Positions 1 through 10,884 are shown, numbered from the stretch's first letter. The stretch is DNA of 64,000 nucleotides from Bedellia somnulentella (GCA_963576735.1 OY755177.1:9176001-9240000), one strand, 5' to 3'. The notes: a model not told the origin generated them from the letters alone. Made by a program: numbers and translations.

Positions 1-752
1 TACCTGAGATACGAACCCGGGACGATTGATTCATAATAGTTCTAATTAAATATTCATAGTAGTTAGTTATACCGCTACGCCACGGAGACGTTACCGGGGC
101 GGTGTCAAATTTTTATTACGCTTTATTTCATATTAGTCTTACTATTGATAAACAAATTTGTCATTTAAATTGATGAAACCCCTTCATCTTTCCAAAATGA
201 ACATTAACAAAGTGTCTGATGTGAATTCCATCGATGATAAAAATAATCGCTGCAATATTTTGAGCCATATATGAGTTAAGGTTTTTTGATGTTCCTATGA
301 GAACTCTTGCGGATTCCTTAGTTTCAAGGAATCGTCGTCGTTTCATTTAGTTTCTATATTTACATGTTAATATTCGTTTGCAATATAAGTAGATGTAAAA
401 AAAAATGTATACGATAAAAAAATAGTACATCATGGCTCGGGAGTTCCTTATTTTCGGGGATGCATTACCGTACCATTAAGCTTCTAAATTTTGATTTTTA
501 TATTAGTTTACAATATTTTACGTTGTTTTAAACGATACACAGCGCCATCTCCAATGCATTTAGTAAGCAAACAATATTTTTGATTTCCCGTGGGAACATA
601 TTTTTTCCGGGATAAAAAGTACCCTATTATTTAATTTAGACTTCTAACTACACGTCTGAAAAATTTCAAAGCAATCGGTTCAGTATTTACGGCGTGAAAG
701 CGGAACAAACAAACAAACAAACTCACTTTCCCATTTATTATATTAGTATGGA
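1..752 (-). mobile_element. Helitron-like element, copy 1 (3' part outside window)
   Basis: On the minus strand the element begins with TC at 752 (TCCATACTAATATAATAAAT), the usual 5' start of Lep1-type lepidopteran Helitrons, followed by a TTTG-rich stretch. The 3' end lies before base 1. It is about 98% alike to 1497-2254. The stretch 1-110 read on the minus strand has a tRNA-like look (GTGGCGTAGCGGTATAAC, GGGTTCGTATC), so a tRNA-derived piece may have been captured. The 61-residue ORF found identically in both copies has no coding look. Confidence 0.65.
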
Positions 753-765
753 TATTTATTTAAAA

Positions 766-2254
766 CTAGCTTTTTGCCCCGCGACTTCGTCCGCGTGGAC
801 TTCATTTTTTGCATCAAGTTTACATAATACCAAAATACCGAAACACTATCTCAACTTCTGTTTTTTATATTTATAATCCCGCGGGCATTGTAAATGACAT
901 AAAGGACATTGAAGCTTTTTAAGTGATTGTTGGGCGATGCAGTTTGTGACCCATCACTAACAACCTTTATTAACCTATCTTTTATCAATATATTTCCAAA
1001 ATTGGATGAAGAATCTCCGAAGCTATGGCTACCCTTTTATGGAATTTATGGTTGTTAGCATATATTCATGAATGATTGATAGATGGATTTCATAAATTCA
1101 ATCGCACCAAGTTTAATTATAAAATGTAAAAAAACTCTATATTAACTTTCATTTGCTATATCAACCCGTTAGGGGTTGAGTTCCAAAAATTCCTTTTTAA
1201 TTGTTCATAAGAATCATGAAACAAATATACCAAGTTTTTATGTTCAGAAATGAGAATATCTTTAGTAAGTACAGATACGGATAGTAGTTTGGCGCTGCGG
1301 CGACGGCCCGGTGCTGCCCCCTACACTGACCGTTGGTGATAGTGGGAGAGCTTGCAGCGATTGGTCGGCAATATAGGGATGATTAGTGGTGGATCTCCTT
1401 CCAAAATAATCGCTAAATTGAAGGGATAGTGCTTGTTATTATTATATATAGTGTTATTTTAAGCTAACAAATCATTTTTTTACAAAAAGATTGAATTACC
1501 TGAGATACGAACCCGGGACGATTGATTCATAATAGTTCTAATTAAATATTCATAGTAGTTAGTTATACCGCTACGCCACGGAGACGTTACCGGGGCGGTG
1601 TCAAATTTTTATTACGCTTTATTTCATATTAGTCTTACTATTGATAAACAAATTTGTCATTTAAATTGATGAAACCCCTTCATCTTTCCAAAATGAACAT
1701 TAACAAAGTGTCTGATGTGAATTCCATCGATGATAAAAATAATCGCTGCAATATTTTGAGCCATATATGAGTTAAGGTTTTTTGATGTTCCTATGAGAAC
1801 TCTTGCGGATTCCTTAGTTTCAAGGAATCGTCGTCGTTTCATTTAGCTTCTAAATTTACATGTTAATATTCGTTTGCAATAAAAGTAGATGTAAAAAAAA
1901 ATGTATACGATAAAAAAATAGTACATCATCCCTCGGGAGTTCCTTATTTTCGGGGATCCATTACCGTACCATTAAGCTTCTAAATTTTGATTTTTATATT
2001 AGTTTACAATATTTTACGTTGTTTTAAACGATGCACATGCACAGCGCCATCTCCAATGCATTTAGTAAGCAAACAATATTTTTGATTTCCCATGGGAACA
2101 TATTTTTTCCGGGATAAAAAGTACCTTATTATTTAATTTAGACTTCTAACTACACGTCTGAAAAATTTCAAAGCAATCGGTTTAGTATTTACGGCGTGAA
2201 AGCGGAACAAACAAACAAACAAACTCACTTTCCCATTTATAATATTAGTATGGA
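766..2254 (-). mobile_element. Helitron-like element, copy 2 (complete, 1489 bp)
   Basis: Minus strand: 5' TC at 2254, 3' CTAG at 766-769 preceded by the GC-rich hairpin-like end (CCACGCGGACGAAGTCGCGG). No target duplication is seen and the insertion lies between A and T, as expected for Helitrons. It has no Rep/helicase ORF, so it is non-autonomous. It lies head-to-tail with copy 1, separated by about 13 bp. A degenerate retroposon copy sits inside it (885-1075). Confidence 0.65.
885..1075 (+). repeat. Degenerate copy of the ATGT-tailed retroposon
   Basis: It retains the order of the family's marks: AAGTGATTGTTGGGCGATGC, GACCCATCACTAACAACC, CTATGGCTACC. It is heavily mutated and nested in Helitron copy 2. 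Confidence 0.5.
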
Positions 2255-2427
2255 TAATATGTTTTTTCAGCGGGGTATCACATTTTTTGTACGAAGCTCA
2301 TCACATAAGACCACCTCGTTATGTTTAAAACCATTGGCAAGACGCTACAAATGCCAAAAGACTACCAATACATTAATATAGTGATGGGTTATAATAAAAT
2401 GTAAAATAGAAAATTCTAAGCGGCATG

Positions 2428-2493
2428 ATGTGTGCTTGTGGTCCTAGTTCATAGCACTAGATGTGTGCTTGTGGTCCTAGTTCATAGCACTAG
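2428..2493. repeat. 33-bp perfect tandem duplication
   Basis: The unit starting ATGTGTGCTTGTGGTCC occurs twice back to back (2428-2460, 2461-2493) without a mismatch. It lies downstream of the subunit e gene and no function is visible. Confidence 0.9.
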
Positions 2494-2645
2494 ATGTGTT
2501 CTTGGTTACAGTCTCAGTCAACGCAAAACACATGAGCTACTTGGGGCCAGCTTTATAACATCTACTAGGATTAGGTAAATGCGAGTACATAAACTAGTAT
2601 ATATTTTCAAATTTTGTACATATAATTCAAGTCCACATAAGACAA

Positions 2646-2651
2646 TTTAAT
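2646..2651 (-). terminator. Candidate poly(A) signal (ATTAAA) of ATP synthase subunit e
   Basis: ATTAAA on the minus strand, 23 bp past the stop codon, with no canonical AATAAA between the stop and it. Confidence 0.4.
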
Positions 2652-2674
2652 AAAGATTCCATTATGTCCAAGCG

Positions 2675-2926
2675 TTAAAACAGTTTTCCTTTCTCAAATA
2701 GCTTAACATTTTCCGCCTCTTCTTGAGCGATTTTTTTTTTCATTATTTCTCTTTCCTTATCTCGGATAACCTTCCTCTTGGCTTCCTGAACACGGAAATC
2801 GGATTCGAGGGCGTTGTAGAGTTTCTGTTTGCCTCGAGCGTAAATAATTCCTGCGAGGAACAGGCCCCATCTGGCTGCCCGAATTAAAGGAGACACTGCT
2901 AATGGTGGGCCGTATGGTAAGCTCAT
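2675..2926 (-). CDS. ATP synthase subunit e, mitochondrial
   Basis: Small subunit of the membrane (Fo) part of mitochondrial ATP synthase, a partner of subunit g in dimer formation at the inner membrane. The 83-residue protein starts MSLPYGPPLAVSPLIRAARW. A single hydrophobic helix follows (about 19-32, with GLFLAGIIYARG and its small residues for helix packing), then a charged coiled-coil tail rich in Lys, Arg and Glu (about 40-75). This is the family's normal layout and length. The ATG at 2924-2926 is chosen; the open frame continues upstream only to a non-ATG codon. A variant poly(A) signal, ATTAAA on the minus strand, lies at 2646-2651. The coding part is one exon; whether the 5' UTR is spliced cannot be seen. 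An intronless retrocopy is possible but no poly(A) remnant or target duplication is evident. Confidence 0.85.
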   Translation of the reverse strand: MSLPYGPPLAVSPLIRAARWGLFLAGIIYARGKQKLYNALESDFRVQEAKRKVIRDKEREIMKKKIAQEEAENVKLFEKGKLF

Positions 2927-3212
2927 TTTTGTTGGCCGTAACACTATCTAGGTAATTTGAACTCAGGAGACTTTAATCATCAAATGGGCTTCAAAATATG
3001 AATCGATATTCTTTTCTGAACAGACAAAATTTTTCATTTGTTGCGGCTATGTTTACGGTCGTTTTGACAGTAATAAACGTAGTAATCTCTATATAGTTTG
3101 TGGTAATAAATAAAAGATAAATTGACATTAGAATAAATTGTAAAGCAGAGACTAGGTACTTATGGTAGGTAGGTTAGTAGGTTATGATGAGTTTAGGCTT
3201 GTCACGGTAGGC

Positions 3213-3427
3213 CATTGGCCTAGACCTCGTTTTTAAAACATACCCTTTTTATATTTTAAATCGATTAAAGACTACAAACTAAACAACTTTTCCCTTGAAA
3301 TGCTTAATTATTTTGAAAATTACAATATTTTAGATAAGCATTCAATAGGCAAAGTTGTTTAGTTTGGTGTCTTCTATCAATTTAATCCATAAAAGGGTAC
3401 GTTTTAAAAACGAAGTATAGGCCAATT
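3213..3427. mobile_element. MITE-like inverted-repeat element
   Basis: The arms 3213-3290 and 3347-3427 are inverted copies of each other (ATTGGCCTAGACCTCG against CGAAGTATAGGCCAATT, both followed inward by the AAAACGTACCC-type core and AAACTAAACAACTTT). They flank about 55 bp of spacer with no ORF. A non-autonomous DNA transposon is the simplest reading; the target duplication is unclear. Confidence 0.55.
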
Positions 3428-4526
3428 TTAGTAGTGAAAACAGCGCTAAAAAACAGACTCATAAAACATTATAATCTTCTTCTATTTCCTCCGCAATGAT
3501 CTGCCAAACTCGGTATGCAAAGTTTTACAAAAGTGGTGCTGATTACGAAACCATTTCGAGATATTATGTTTTTAAAACATATTTTCTTGAAATGAAATCA
3601 AACAAAGCTAAGATGACCGTTATTTTAACAAAATACTGTAACAGTATTTGGCCTTCAGCGTTATTTCAAAGACAATCGTTTTTGCAGTTTATAAATAAAA
3701 TATCGAAAATGAAAAGTTTGTTTAGTATCAAATCGTAATAATTTCATTTGAGATCACAAATTCGTGAAATGTTTTGCAATCAGCAACATTTTTATTATAC
3801 ATTTCGCTTTATTTGCATGTCGCTACGTGATATTTTCGATCGATGACGTCATTAAGTACAAAAGTTGAACAATCTTTAAAAAATCATAACTTTGCAATTA
3901 CTCATTTTAGATGAAAAATATTCAAATTAGTCTTTTATTTTCGTGTTTGCTATCGAATAAAAATATTTAATAAATACCAAAAAAAAACTTTGCATACCGA
4001 ATTGTTATCAGAGGTAAGACCGCTGTTTGCTGCTCTATTTGTGCTATATAAGTTTTTTCACCAAGTAAAGTCATATAATTCTTGCAACATCCCACTATGA
4101 TAATATTTTCAATAGTTAAAGCCCTTACTAATGTTCAATTTATAGGACTATATATATTTTGAGCAAAAATGGAACCGCCTTTATAGCCGTTTGACGGAGA
4201 CCCAAATTTTTATACAAAAATCGATAAAAAAAGCGGAGTTGTCGTCATATTCATTTTGATACTTTTGAAATATTTAATTAAATTACGCAACCAAACCCTA
4301 TAAAAATTGAGGCGGTTCACCTTGGAAACAATTTATCATAAGTTTAGGAATTCATTGCCTAATAACGGATTATTCGAGTAACTAGCATACAAAAAAATAC
4401 CCAATCAAATTTACCTTTTATGCAGTCAGACGATAACACTTATTGTCTGCCTTGCAAATAGACAATGGGTAAGGAAATATAAGTAAAACAATATTTTTTC
4501 AAGTGTTTTGAATTAGTGCTCAAGTT
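3428..4526. other. Intergenic DNA, nothing recognised
   Basis: AT-rich. A short inverted pair GAACCGCC/GGCGGTTC (4170-4320) hints at another small repeat. No convincing coding exon is seen; the 80-codon ORF at 3496-3738 has no protein-like composition. Confidence 0.4.
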
Positions 4527-4801
4527 CTAAAATGTAATTATCTTAGATATCATCACCAAATCTGAGAAGCCTTTACTATTCTTCCGCAAAGTTATTTTCG
4601 TCGTAGCCCAGTCACCCTGCGGTTCTAAACGTATCACGTCTAAAAGTATCGACGAGTGTTCCCAGAATGATTTCGAGTTATCAATAATCGACAGTATCAC
4701 GCGGTTCGACGGACTCTGGGCGGGCGGGGCGACGGGCGGGCCGCCCTGGCTTGTTTCTACTGCGTTGGCGATCTGCCAATCACCTATAATTGGTTGTAAC
4801 T
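4527..4801 (-). CDS. Possible terminal exon of an unidentified gene
   Basis: On the minus strand a good acceptor (GTTTCTGCAG ending at 4802) opens a frame of about 90 codons ending in a stop at 4527-4529. It starts LQPIIGDWQIANAVETS, has a Pro/Ala-rich turn (GGPPVAPPAQSPSNR), then a mixed amphipathic stretch (WEHSSILLDVIRLEPQGDW). GC content is well above the surroundings and the composition looks protein-like. I do not recognise the family. Upstream exons were not found with confidence; a minus-strand open stretch near 5060-5150 (starting GYDECFRRMDM) after a CAG might belong. It could equally be an old pseudogene fragment. Confidence 0.35.
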
Positions 4802-5279
4802 GCAGAAACATCACTATTAGTTTACTTCTTCTTAAAATTTCTTTTTGTAATCCTTTTCCGAACAAGTTAAACATATTTTACATTTCATTTCCACCTAGAA
4901 CCCTTAACGATTAGCAGACGGTACAACCAACGCTTAGAAAATACATATTCATATTCACTGCACGCACATGTGTCCTTTAATGCACTAAAAATGGGGTAGT
5001 ATGGGGGTTGGTATTGATTTTTCTGGGAAACACAGAAATAGTTACCACATTGAACGAACTTCTTCGCTGCTACGAAACTATGTAGTTGCTATCACGAAAT
5101 CGCTTAAAGGAACATTGAAAATCATATCCATCCTTCTGAAGCATTCGTCGTATCCCTGACTAACAAACATTTGTAACCAGTACCTTTCTTTGTGTATTTC
5201 CCTTCTTATCGTAATCGTAAATTCATTTCATCTTTTGTGTTTCAATTTTTTTGTCAAACGTTGATATAAACATTTTATG

Positions 5280-5395
5280 TACTATACATCCCCATAGGTG
5301 TGGTAGAGTTACTAGTACGTTTGATATAATCACGTGAAATTTTGTCACCTGGTTTTCAGAATACCCAATTTTTACCTGGACAGTGTATTCATCTG
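5280..5395 (-). repeat. Tail fragment of tRNA-derived SINE
   Basis: The minus strand carries the degenerate order ACTGTCCA, GGGTATTCTGA, CCAGGTGACAAA, CACGTGAT found in the 3' half of the complete SINEs at 39282 and 49927. This explains the open frame at 5223-5435, which is therefore not called as a gene. Confidence 0.55.
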
Positions 5396-5435
5396 ATACT
5401 TGCATGCAGAGTTTGCTTATGATGCTTGTCTTCAC

Positions 5436-6594
5436 CGCGATAACAACCTAGATAAATGAACTACTCAATACAACCTTACAAAAACACATGGCTGTGGTAG
5501 TGCTCGGTGTCTTTTTTTTAATACATCATAAGACCTTGCGTGCGTTGTTAAAATATATGAAACCTAGCCTTGCAATCGCAAGCTATAAGACCGTCTCCAC
5601 TTGTGTCCTATAGCACCATAAAACATTAAATAGGAGGTTCTATCTATGGTTATAAAGATGGTCGACCGTAAGAATTCTAAATAATAAATTTAAGTGTCAA
5701 TGAGTAGTTTTAAATTTAATTAAACCATAAATTTTATTAGGAATGCAGCCCTGTTTTTATTTAAACCGATGATCTTATTTTGTCCATATTGGATAGGAAT
5801 CGTCTCTTAATCATAATTGGCGTGTGGCGTCTCATAGTGAACTTAAAGCCACCAATCTGGAAAAGCCAAGGTCAAAAAGTTTTGCAACCTTTTATGACCA
5901 TAGACAAATTGAGCTTCTTATCACTCATGCGTGTCTTAATTAAGATGTATTAAATATACGTCCATTTTCTGATTAAAGTAGATTGCTAAGCTGTATCGTT
6001 CCGAATAAGAATAGCTCTAACCCATTTCCACGGGTACCGTGGGTAAGGGAACGGGGCTTTTTATTGTATTGAGTATTCCGCAGATCTAGCTAACTTTATT
6101 TAGGATGCATAGCCGTGAGTATGGAATAGAATAGAAAACTCTTTATTGCACATCAAAAATGAGAAACATTTACAAATAAACATAATAATATAACAAAATT
6201 ACAATTAGCGGTCTTTTCACTAAAAGCGATCTCTTCCAGACAAGTTTCGAATGGAGAGGTAAATGAATTAAAGTCATGTGAGTTAAATGTCCAACAACAA
6301 GGTGAAACGGATAACTATCTACACAATAAGTACATCATAATTTTCTAGTTCTAGTTATTAAATTAAAAATAATAAACTAATAACAAACATTACATAATGA
6401 TACGATAAATATATACATATCATTATTTTTTTATATATATTTATATACTTAATATATATATTTTGATTTGTAACTGTATTATAGCGTTTCAGTGAGGTAG
6501 TGTTTTAGTAGTGAGGTAGTACTATTATAGTTATAAGTATTAGGGTAAGGTAAGATTGTTGCAAATATTGAATAAACTACTATTGATTGACTAA
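5436..6594. other. Intergenic AT-rich DNA
   Basis: No exon or RNA gene recognised. The stretch 6350-6480 is almost pure A/T. Confidence 0.4.
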
Positions 6595-6596
6595 TA

Positions 6597-7358
6597 AACT
6601 AAAAAACCGGCCAAGTGCGAGTCGGACTCGCGCACGGAGGGTTCCGTACCATTATCCATACAACATTAGACACTATAATATTATAACCTTTTTTTTTCAC
6701 GTTTCTTGTATGGGAGCTCCCTTAATTATTTATTTTATTTTTATTTTATTAATTATTTTAAAAGTAAATATACAACTCAATATTTTGTGAATAGCGTCAT
6801 ACCTGTTACCGTTATTAATACAAAGCAAAAAGTTAGGTAAGTAATTTGATTAATGACGTTTAAAAATAGAACTACTGGCTAGATCTCATTCAAACCAATT
6901 TTCGTTAGTAGTTTGTATAGTAATACACATCATATATTATTTTCAGTTTTATCATGCCCATATTTTAGAAGTTACGGGGGGGGGGGACACACATTTTACC
7001 ACTTTGGAAAAGTCTCTCGCGCAAACTGTTCAGTTTTGAAAAAAATGATATAAGAAACCTCAACATCATTTTCAAATACCTTTTGATAGATACCCCACAC
7101 GTATAGGTTTAATGAAAAAAAAAATTTTGAGTTTCAGTTCTATGTATGGGGAACCCTAAAAATTTTGGTTTTTTTTTCAGATTTTATTTTAAAATCTTAA
7201 TGCGGTTTACAGAATACATCTACGCACCAATTTTCAATAATGTAGTACTTATAGTTTCGGAATAAACTGGCTGTGACATACGGACGGACGGACGGACAGA
7301 CAGACATGACGAATCTATAAGGGTCCCGTTTTTGCCATTTGGCTACGGAACCCTAAAA
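6597..7358 (+). mobile_element. Dispersed insect repeat with terminal GGGTTCCGTA / TACGGAACCC
   Basis: It starts CCGGCCAAGTGCGAGTCGG and GGAGGGTTCCGTA, ends GCTACGGAACCCTAAAAAT, and has (GGAC)n then (AGAC)n just before the end. The ends carry an inverted AGGGTTCCGTA/TACGGAACCCT. No transposase ORF is present, so it is non-autonomous. A G10 run lies near 6976. A related fragment (GGCCAAGTGCGAGTTG) occurs at about 41730. Confidence 0.6.
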
Positions 7359-7515
7359 ATGGAGTGTGCTCATGAAGGTGTCCGACGTATGAAGAATAAA
7401 AGAGCATGTATGAAAACATTGATGGATGCGAATGAAGCTAGAAACTTTTGCCAGGATCGAATTCATTAGCGATCAATAGTCTCTGCCTACCCCAATGGGA
7501 ACTAATGGCTTGCAA
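7359..7515 (+). repeat. LINE 3'-end fragment (same family as 44812-45160)
   Basis: It shares GTCCGACGTATGAAGAATAA, AAGAGCATGTATGAAA and TCTCTGCCTACCCCAATGGG with the better copy at 44.8-45.1 kb, which encodes the C-terminal tail of a non-LTR reverse transcriptase. 5'-truncated. Confidence 0.65.
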
Positions 7516-7636
7516 TAATGAAATACTATCACCATTTCGAACAGTTTTTTTTGTCTTTGTTTGACTAAACAATGAATTAATTTCAAGAACAAAACTTTAA
7601 CTTTATTTAATTTCACATTTCATATGGTACCTACTA

Positions 7637-9107
7637 TAGTCCAGTCAAAATAGACATTCCAGTTTGCATTAATTCCCAACAAGCTGAATTTTTGTGTGGG
7701 CCTTGAATACGTCATTACAAATGATATGTCAAAAGTCCCCATTGATCCCGCTTGTGCGTTGTTTTTTATTCGAGGTCAAAGGTCACAAATTTGCGTTTTT
7801 TGCGTATATCTCTGAAACAACGTGAGTTATCGAAAAATGGTTCGAACAAAGTTTGTAGATCGTAAAATTGTCTACAAAAAATATCTCAACATTTTTTCTT
7901 GTACGGTGCACTGTTCTCGAATTATGGCTATTTTAAACATAGAAAACACGAATATGCACTCATACATGGCTAGTATGCATCATCGAGTTAACCATTTACA
8001 AAAAACATATTAGAACATAGTTTTATTTGCCCCATGCACACAAGTACGTAAAAAATATACAATTCTGAGCGAGTCATCGTCCCTCCCTAATTCTATTGGG
8101 CGGTTGGCCTTCAGAAACATCTGCCTGCGATACTCCATTTCTCGGGTCAGAAACTTCGTGAATGGACATCAAGAAACTTCGTGAATAGTTTTCATCACAT
8201 GATCCTTTTCCTGAATTGCACAAAATCATGTCCATTGAAAATGGAGTCGTCGGAGATGATAAAATCAATTGCTATAATGCTCGTGAAGTGGATATTGCAT
8301 CTATGAGTAAAATGATGGGCCAAACATTTAATAATATTAAATTGAAACGTGCTGATAAAGTACTACCTCTATTATCTATGAACAGTACCATGAAGATTCA
8401 TGATGAGAAGAAGGTCCCAATAGATCCTGTATTATTATTTCAACGCATGAGTATTACGAAGACATTTGAAGATGAGCTTGAAAAATTCTTCGAGTACGAC
8501 TTAGCCCCTTACCCTTTATCGCTCTTTGATGCAATTGGAATGCGTAAGACACAGAAGTCAGCCATTTATGATTGCTTTGAATGTGTGAACATTGATATCG
8601 AAAGTGCAAATGCTACCTACATCATCGATGGAGGATACCTGCTACATCGTGTTGTGTGGGATCGAGAGAACGCATTTCAGGATATTTTGTGGAGTATTCC
8701 TACTGGAGAAACCACGTTTAAAAAAAAGTGCCGTCTACACTACCTCAGAGGTGGTGCGGAAATGTGTGCATATAGTTGAAAATACGATGTTCCTACAGTC
8801 CAAAATCACGATATCTCGAAAGCAATGCTTTGTAGAAAAAAAGTGTTAGGATATATTTTGTAGACAATTGTACGATCTACAAAGTTTGTTCGAACCATTT
8901 TTCGATAACTCTCGTTGTTCCAGAGATATACGCGAAAAACTCAAATTTGTGACCTTTGACCTCGAATAAAAAACAACGCACAAGCGGGATCGATGGGGAC
9001 TTTTGACATATCATTTGTAATGACGTATTTAAGGCTCACACAAAAATCCAGCTTGTTGGGAATTAATGCAAACTTGGATCATAATTTAGTCTATTTTGAC
9101 TGGACTA
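7637..9107 (+). mobile_element. 1471-bp element with about 230-bp terminal inverted repeats
   Basis: The outer ends are TAGTCCAGTCAAAATAGAC and its inverse. Left arm (7637-7890) and right arm (8840-9107) match inversely over most of their length, for example GAGGTCAAAGGTCACAAATT and AAAATGGTTCGAACAAA. The flanks are CTA on both sides, consistent with a 3-bp target duplication. The interior holds the ORF at 8200-8779. No recognisable transposase is present, so it is either a non-autonomous element that captured a gene piece, or a family whose own protein I do not recognise. Confidence 0.7.
8222..8779 (+). pseudogene. ORF remnant carried inside the long-TIR element
   Basis: An open frame of about 185 codons; the first ATG is at 8228. 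It has a protein-like, ordered composition: VDIASMSKMMGQTFNNIKLK, LLFQRMSITKTFEDELEKFF, APYPLSLFDAIGMRKTQKSA, then ATYIIDGGYLLHRVVW. In the same frame upstream the text continues protein-like but with stops near 8160 and 8185, and a duplicated GAAACTTCGTGAAT sits there. The last 30 residues run into non-protein-like sequence. So this looks like the broken middle of a longer protein. The IIDGG motif followed by hydrophobic residues resembles the first strand and aspartate of PIN/FEN-like nucleases, but this is a guess from one motif. It is not a known DDE transposase. Confidence 0.45.
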
Positions 9108-9175
9108 CTAATTCTTTGAAACTTCATTTGCATTGTATGAATCATGCAAATGAAGTTTCAAAGAATTAGTAGTCC
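9102..9175. repeat. Perfect hairpin, 32-bp arms, at the right end of the TIR element
   Basis: Arms 9102-9133 and 9144-9175 are exact inverse copies around a 10-bp loop. The outer GGACTA of the left arm is the terminal inverted repeat of the element ending at 9107, so the hairpin folds the end of the element over its own flank. Confidence 0.9.
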
Positions 9176-9395
9176 AATTTGCATGTTGACATGACGGGCT
9201 TGATCGTAGTGTTGTGATTGTATAGAACAGAACCATGGAAGTATTATTTAAACAGGAACGCGCGCTGGCGACCTAAAGTGTCCTGAAAAAGGATGGCTAA
9301 CTAGCTAACTGTGTCTCGTTTTAAGTAGGGTGACCATCTGTTGGTGTTTAAATAAGAGTTCCTCTAAAGGATACAACAACACTTATATTTACATA

Positions 9396-9547
9396 TTTTG
9401 AATGTTTTTGTTCATGAAAACCTCATGTGGGGACCTGATGCAGCCTTTGACACGGTAGCTCAATTGGCAGAGCGACGGGGGCGTATACCCGAGGTCGCGG
9501 GTTCGATCCCCACCTGTGTCGAAATTTTTCTTTCCTTTATTTATTAG
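9396..9547 (+). mobile_element. Snapback retroposon with tRNA-like module, copy a
   Basis: Flanked by a 13-bp direct duplication TTATATTTACATA (9383-9395, 9548-9560). It begins with an inverted piece of the family's own tail (TTTTTGTTCATGAAAACCTC), then reads into the tRNA-like module at 9451-9522 and ends CTTTCCTTTATTTATTAG. Confidence 0.7.
9451..9522 (+). other. tRNA-like pseudogene module
   Basis: It has an A-box-like TAGCTCAATTGGCAGAGC, a B-box GGTTCGATCCC, a short acceptor stem (GACACGG against CCTGTGTC, imperfect) and T5 right after, a pol III stop. The anticodon arm is poor (loop around CGTATA), so it is not called as a working tRNA. Confidence 0.6.
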
Positions 9548-9560
9548 TTATATTTACATA

Positions 9561-10731
9561 CATACATTATAAAAAAATATATTATAAAAACACTTATATT
9601 TACATATATACATTGTTTTTGGTAAATCAACGTGTTTTTTATACATATTTATTCTTAATTAATATATTATAAAAGAATGGGTAGCCAGTGCTTGAGAATT
9701 AAAATTTCCTCAGCCACTTTTTGAGCAAAACCAAATTCAAATCGTTTAATGCATTCATGTGGTAAAGTTCGAGATGATACAGGTTATTTTATTTATTGTT
9801 CCATAACATGAACCCATATTTATCACTATTAAATGATAAAAGCTCCAAAACACTCAAACAGATGATAAATTGTGGACACCACATTTATCTTGTTTCGATG
9901 GGGATACCCGTGACAAATATTAATATCCCTTTTGCCAAACTTAACCAATTATTTATCTCCAAATCGATAGGCGACAATAATAATTAAAATAAAATACAAA
10001 AAAGGAACAGTTTATAACCTGCTTTTTATAAAATACTCCCTATAAATAAGTTTAATTTGTTTTTCTTTGAACTTAATCTCGACTGGCAACCGTGCGAGCG
10101 GGACACACTTCTCTCTCACACGGCTCTCGTTCTAGGACGTTTCTCTGCTTGACAGTCTTTAAAAGATAATTAACTTTATTGCATGGTAATAAATTGCATT
10201 TTTGTTTACCATATTTTTGTGAGTACTCTCTCCTGTTTAGTTAGTAGCTTCATGAACAGAACATATCGGAACTTATAGAACGAATAGGTTAGGCGCAGTT
10301 TGAGCAGTACTTGACGTTTAAGTTGGTCAGTTCGCTGACAGCTTGTCTGGTGTCTGCAGTCTTTTTACTTTTTTTTTAGTCTTTATTTGTCAACGGTGGT
10401 AGATGGTATGGCCACTAGTCCTGTTCTGTAATTTGATCCAATAATATTGTTTTAATTAAAAAATAGTGTCATACCTGGGATTTCAGTATACTTCATAACT
10501 TGTGTAAGAATATTTATAGTGCTATGTTTTAAGTTCTAGTACCATGTTAAGTGAACTTCAAGTGCAATTAATCAGGCATTGTTTTTGGGTGTGGTGAATC
10601 CTGATTGGAGTTGAAATTTATGCTCTCTTTTATAACCAAAGTGTTACGTTTTGTTTATTCAAATGTTAAAGAAGTGCAATGTAATGTGTAGAATATAAAT
10701 TAACGGAAGAATTTTCTCTGTTGCATTACAG
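9561..10731. promoter_or_regulatory. 5' region of tropomodulin
   Basis: No coding exon is recognised before the acceptor at 10731. An arthropod initiator-type TCAGT is at about 10326 in a stretch with less AT bias (10080-10340), a plausible promoter or 5' UTR exon; no TATA box is obvious. The transcription start cannot be fixed from sequence. Confidence 0.25.
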
Positions 10732-10884
10732 AAGTCGTCATCAACAAAAACAACGACTATGACGACCCCGGCGCAACTGTTTGGACGTGATTTGTCCAAT
10801 TATGATGAGGTGGATGTTGATGAACTTCTATCCAAATTGACACAGGAAGAACTAACGATGCTGGCCAAGGAAGTTGATCCAGAT
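10732..10884 (+). CDS. tmod: Tropomodulin coding exon 1
   Basis: Acceptor TTACAG ending at 10731, donor GTAAGT at 10885. The ATG is at 10759-10761 and the exon ends in phase 0 after DPD. Confidence 0.9.

Noticed and set aside
161..346. 61-codon ORF, repeated identically at 1657-1842
   Set aside because: The identity comes from the duplicated Helitron; composition is not protein-like and no start or splice context supports it.
5223..5435. 70-codon minus-strand ORF
   Set aside because: Overlaps a decayed SINE tail whose marks are in the family order.
9451..9522. Working tRNA gene (also 19907-19979 and 54060-54135)
   Set aside because: A and B boxes are good but the anticodon arm and acceptor stem do not fold properly and the module repeats inside a mobile element.
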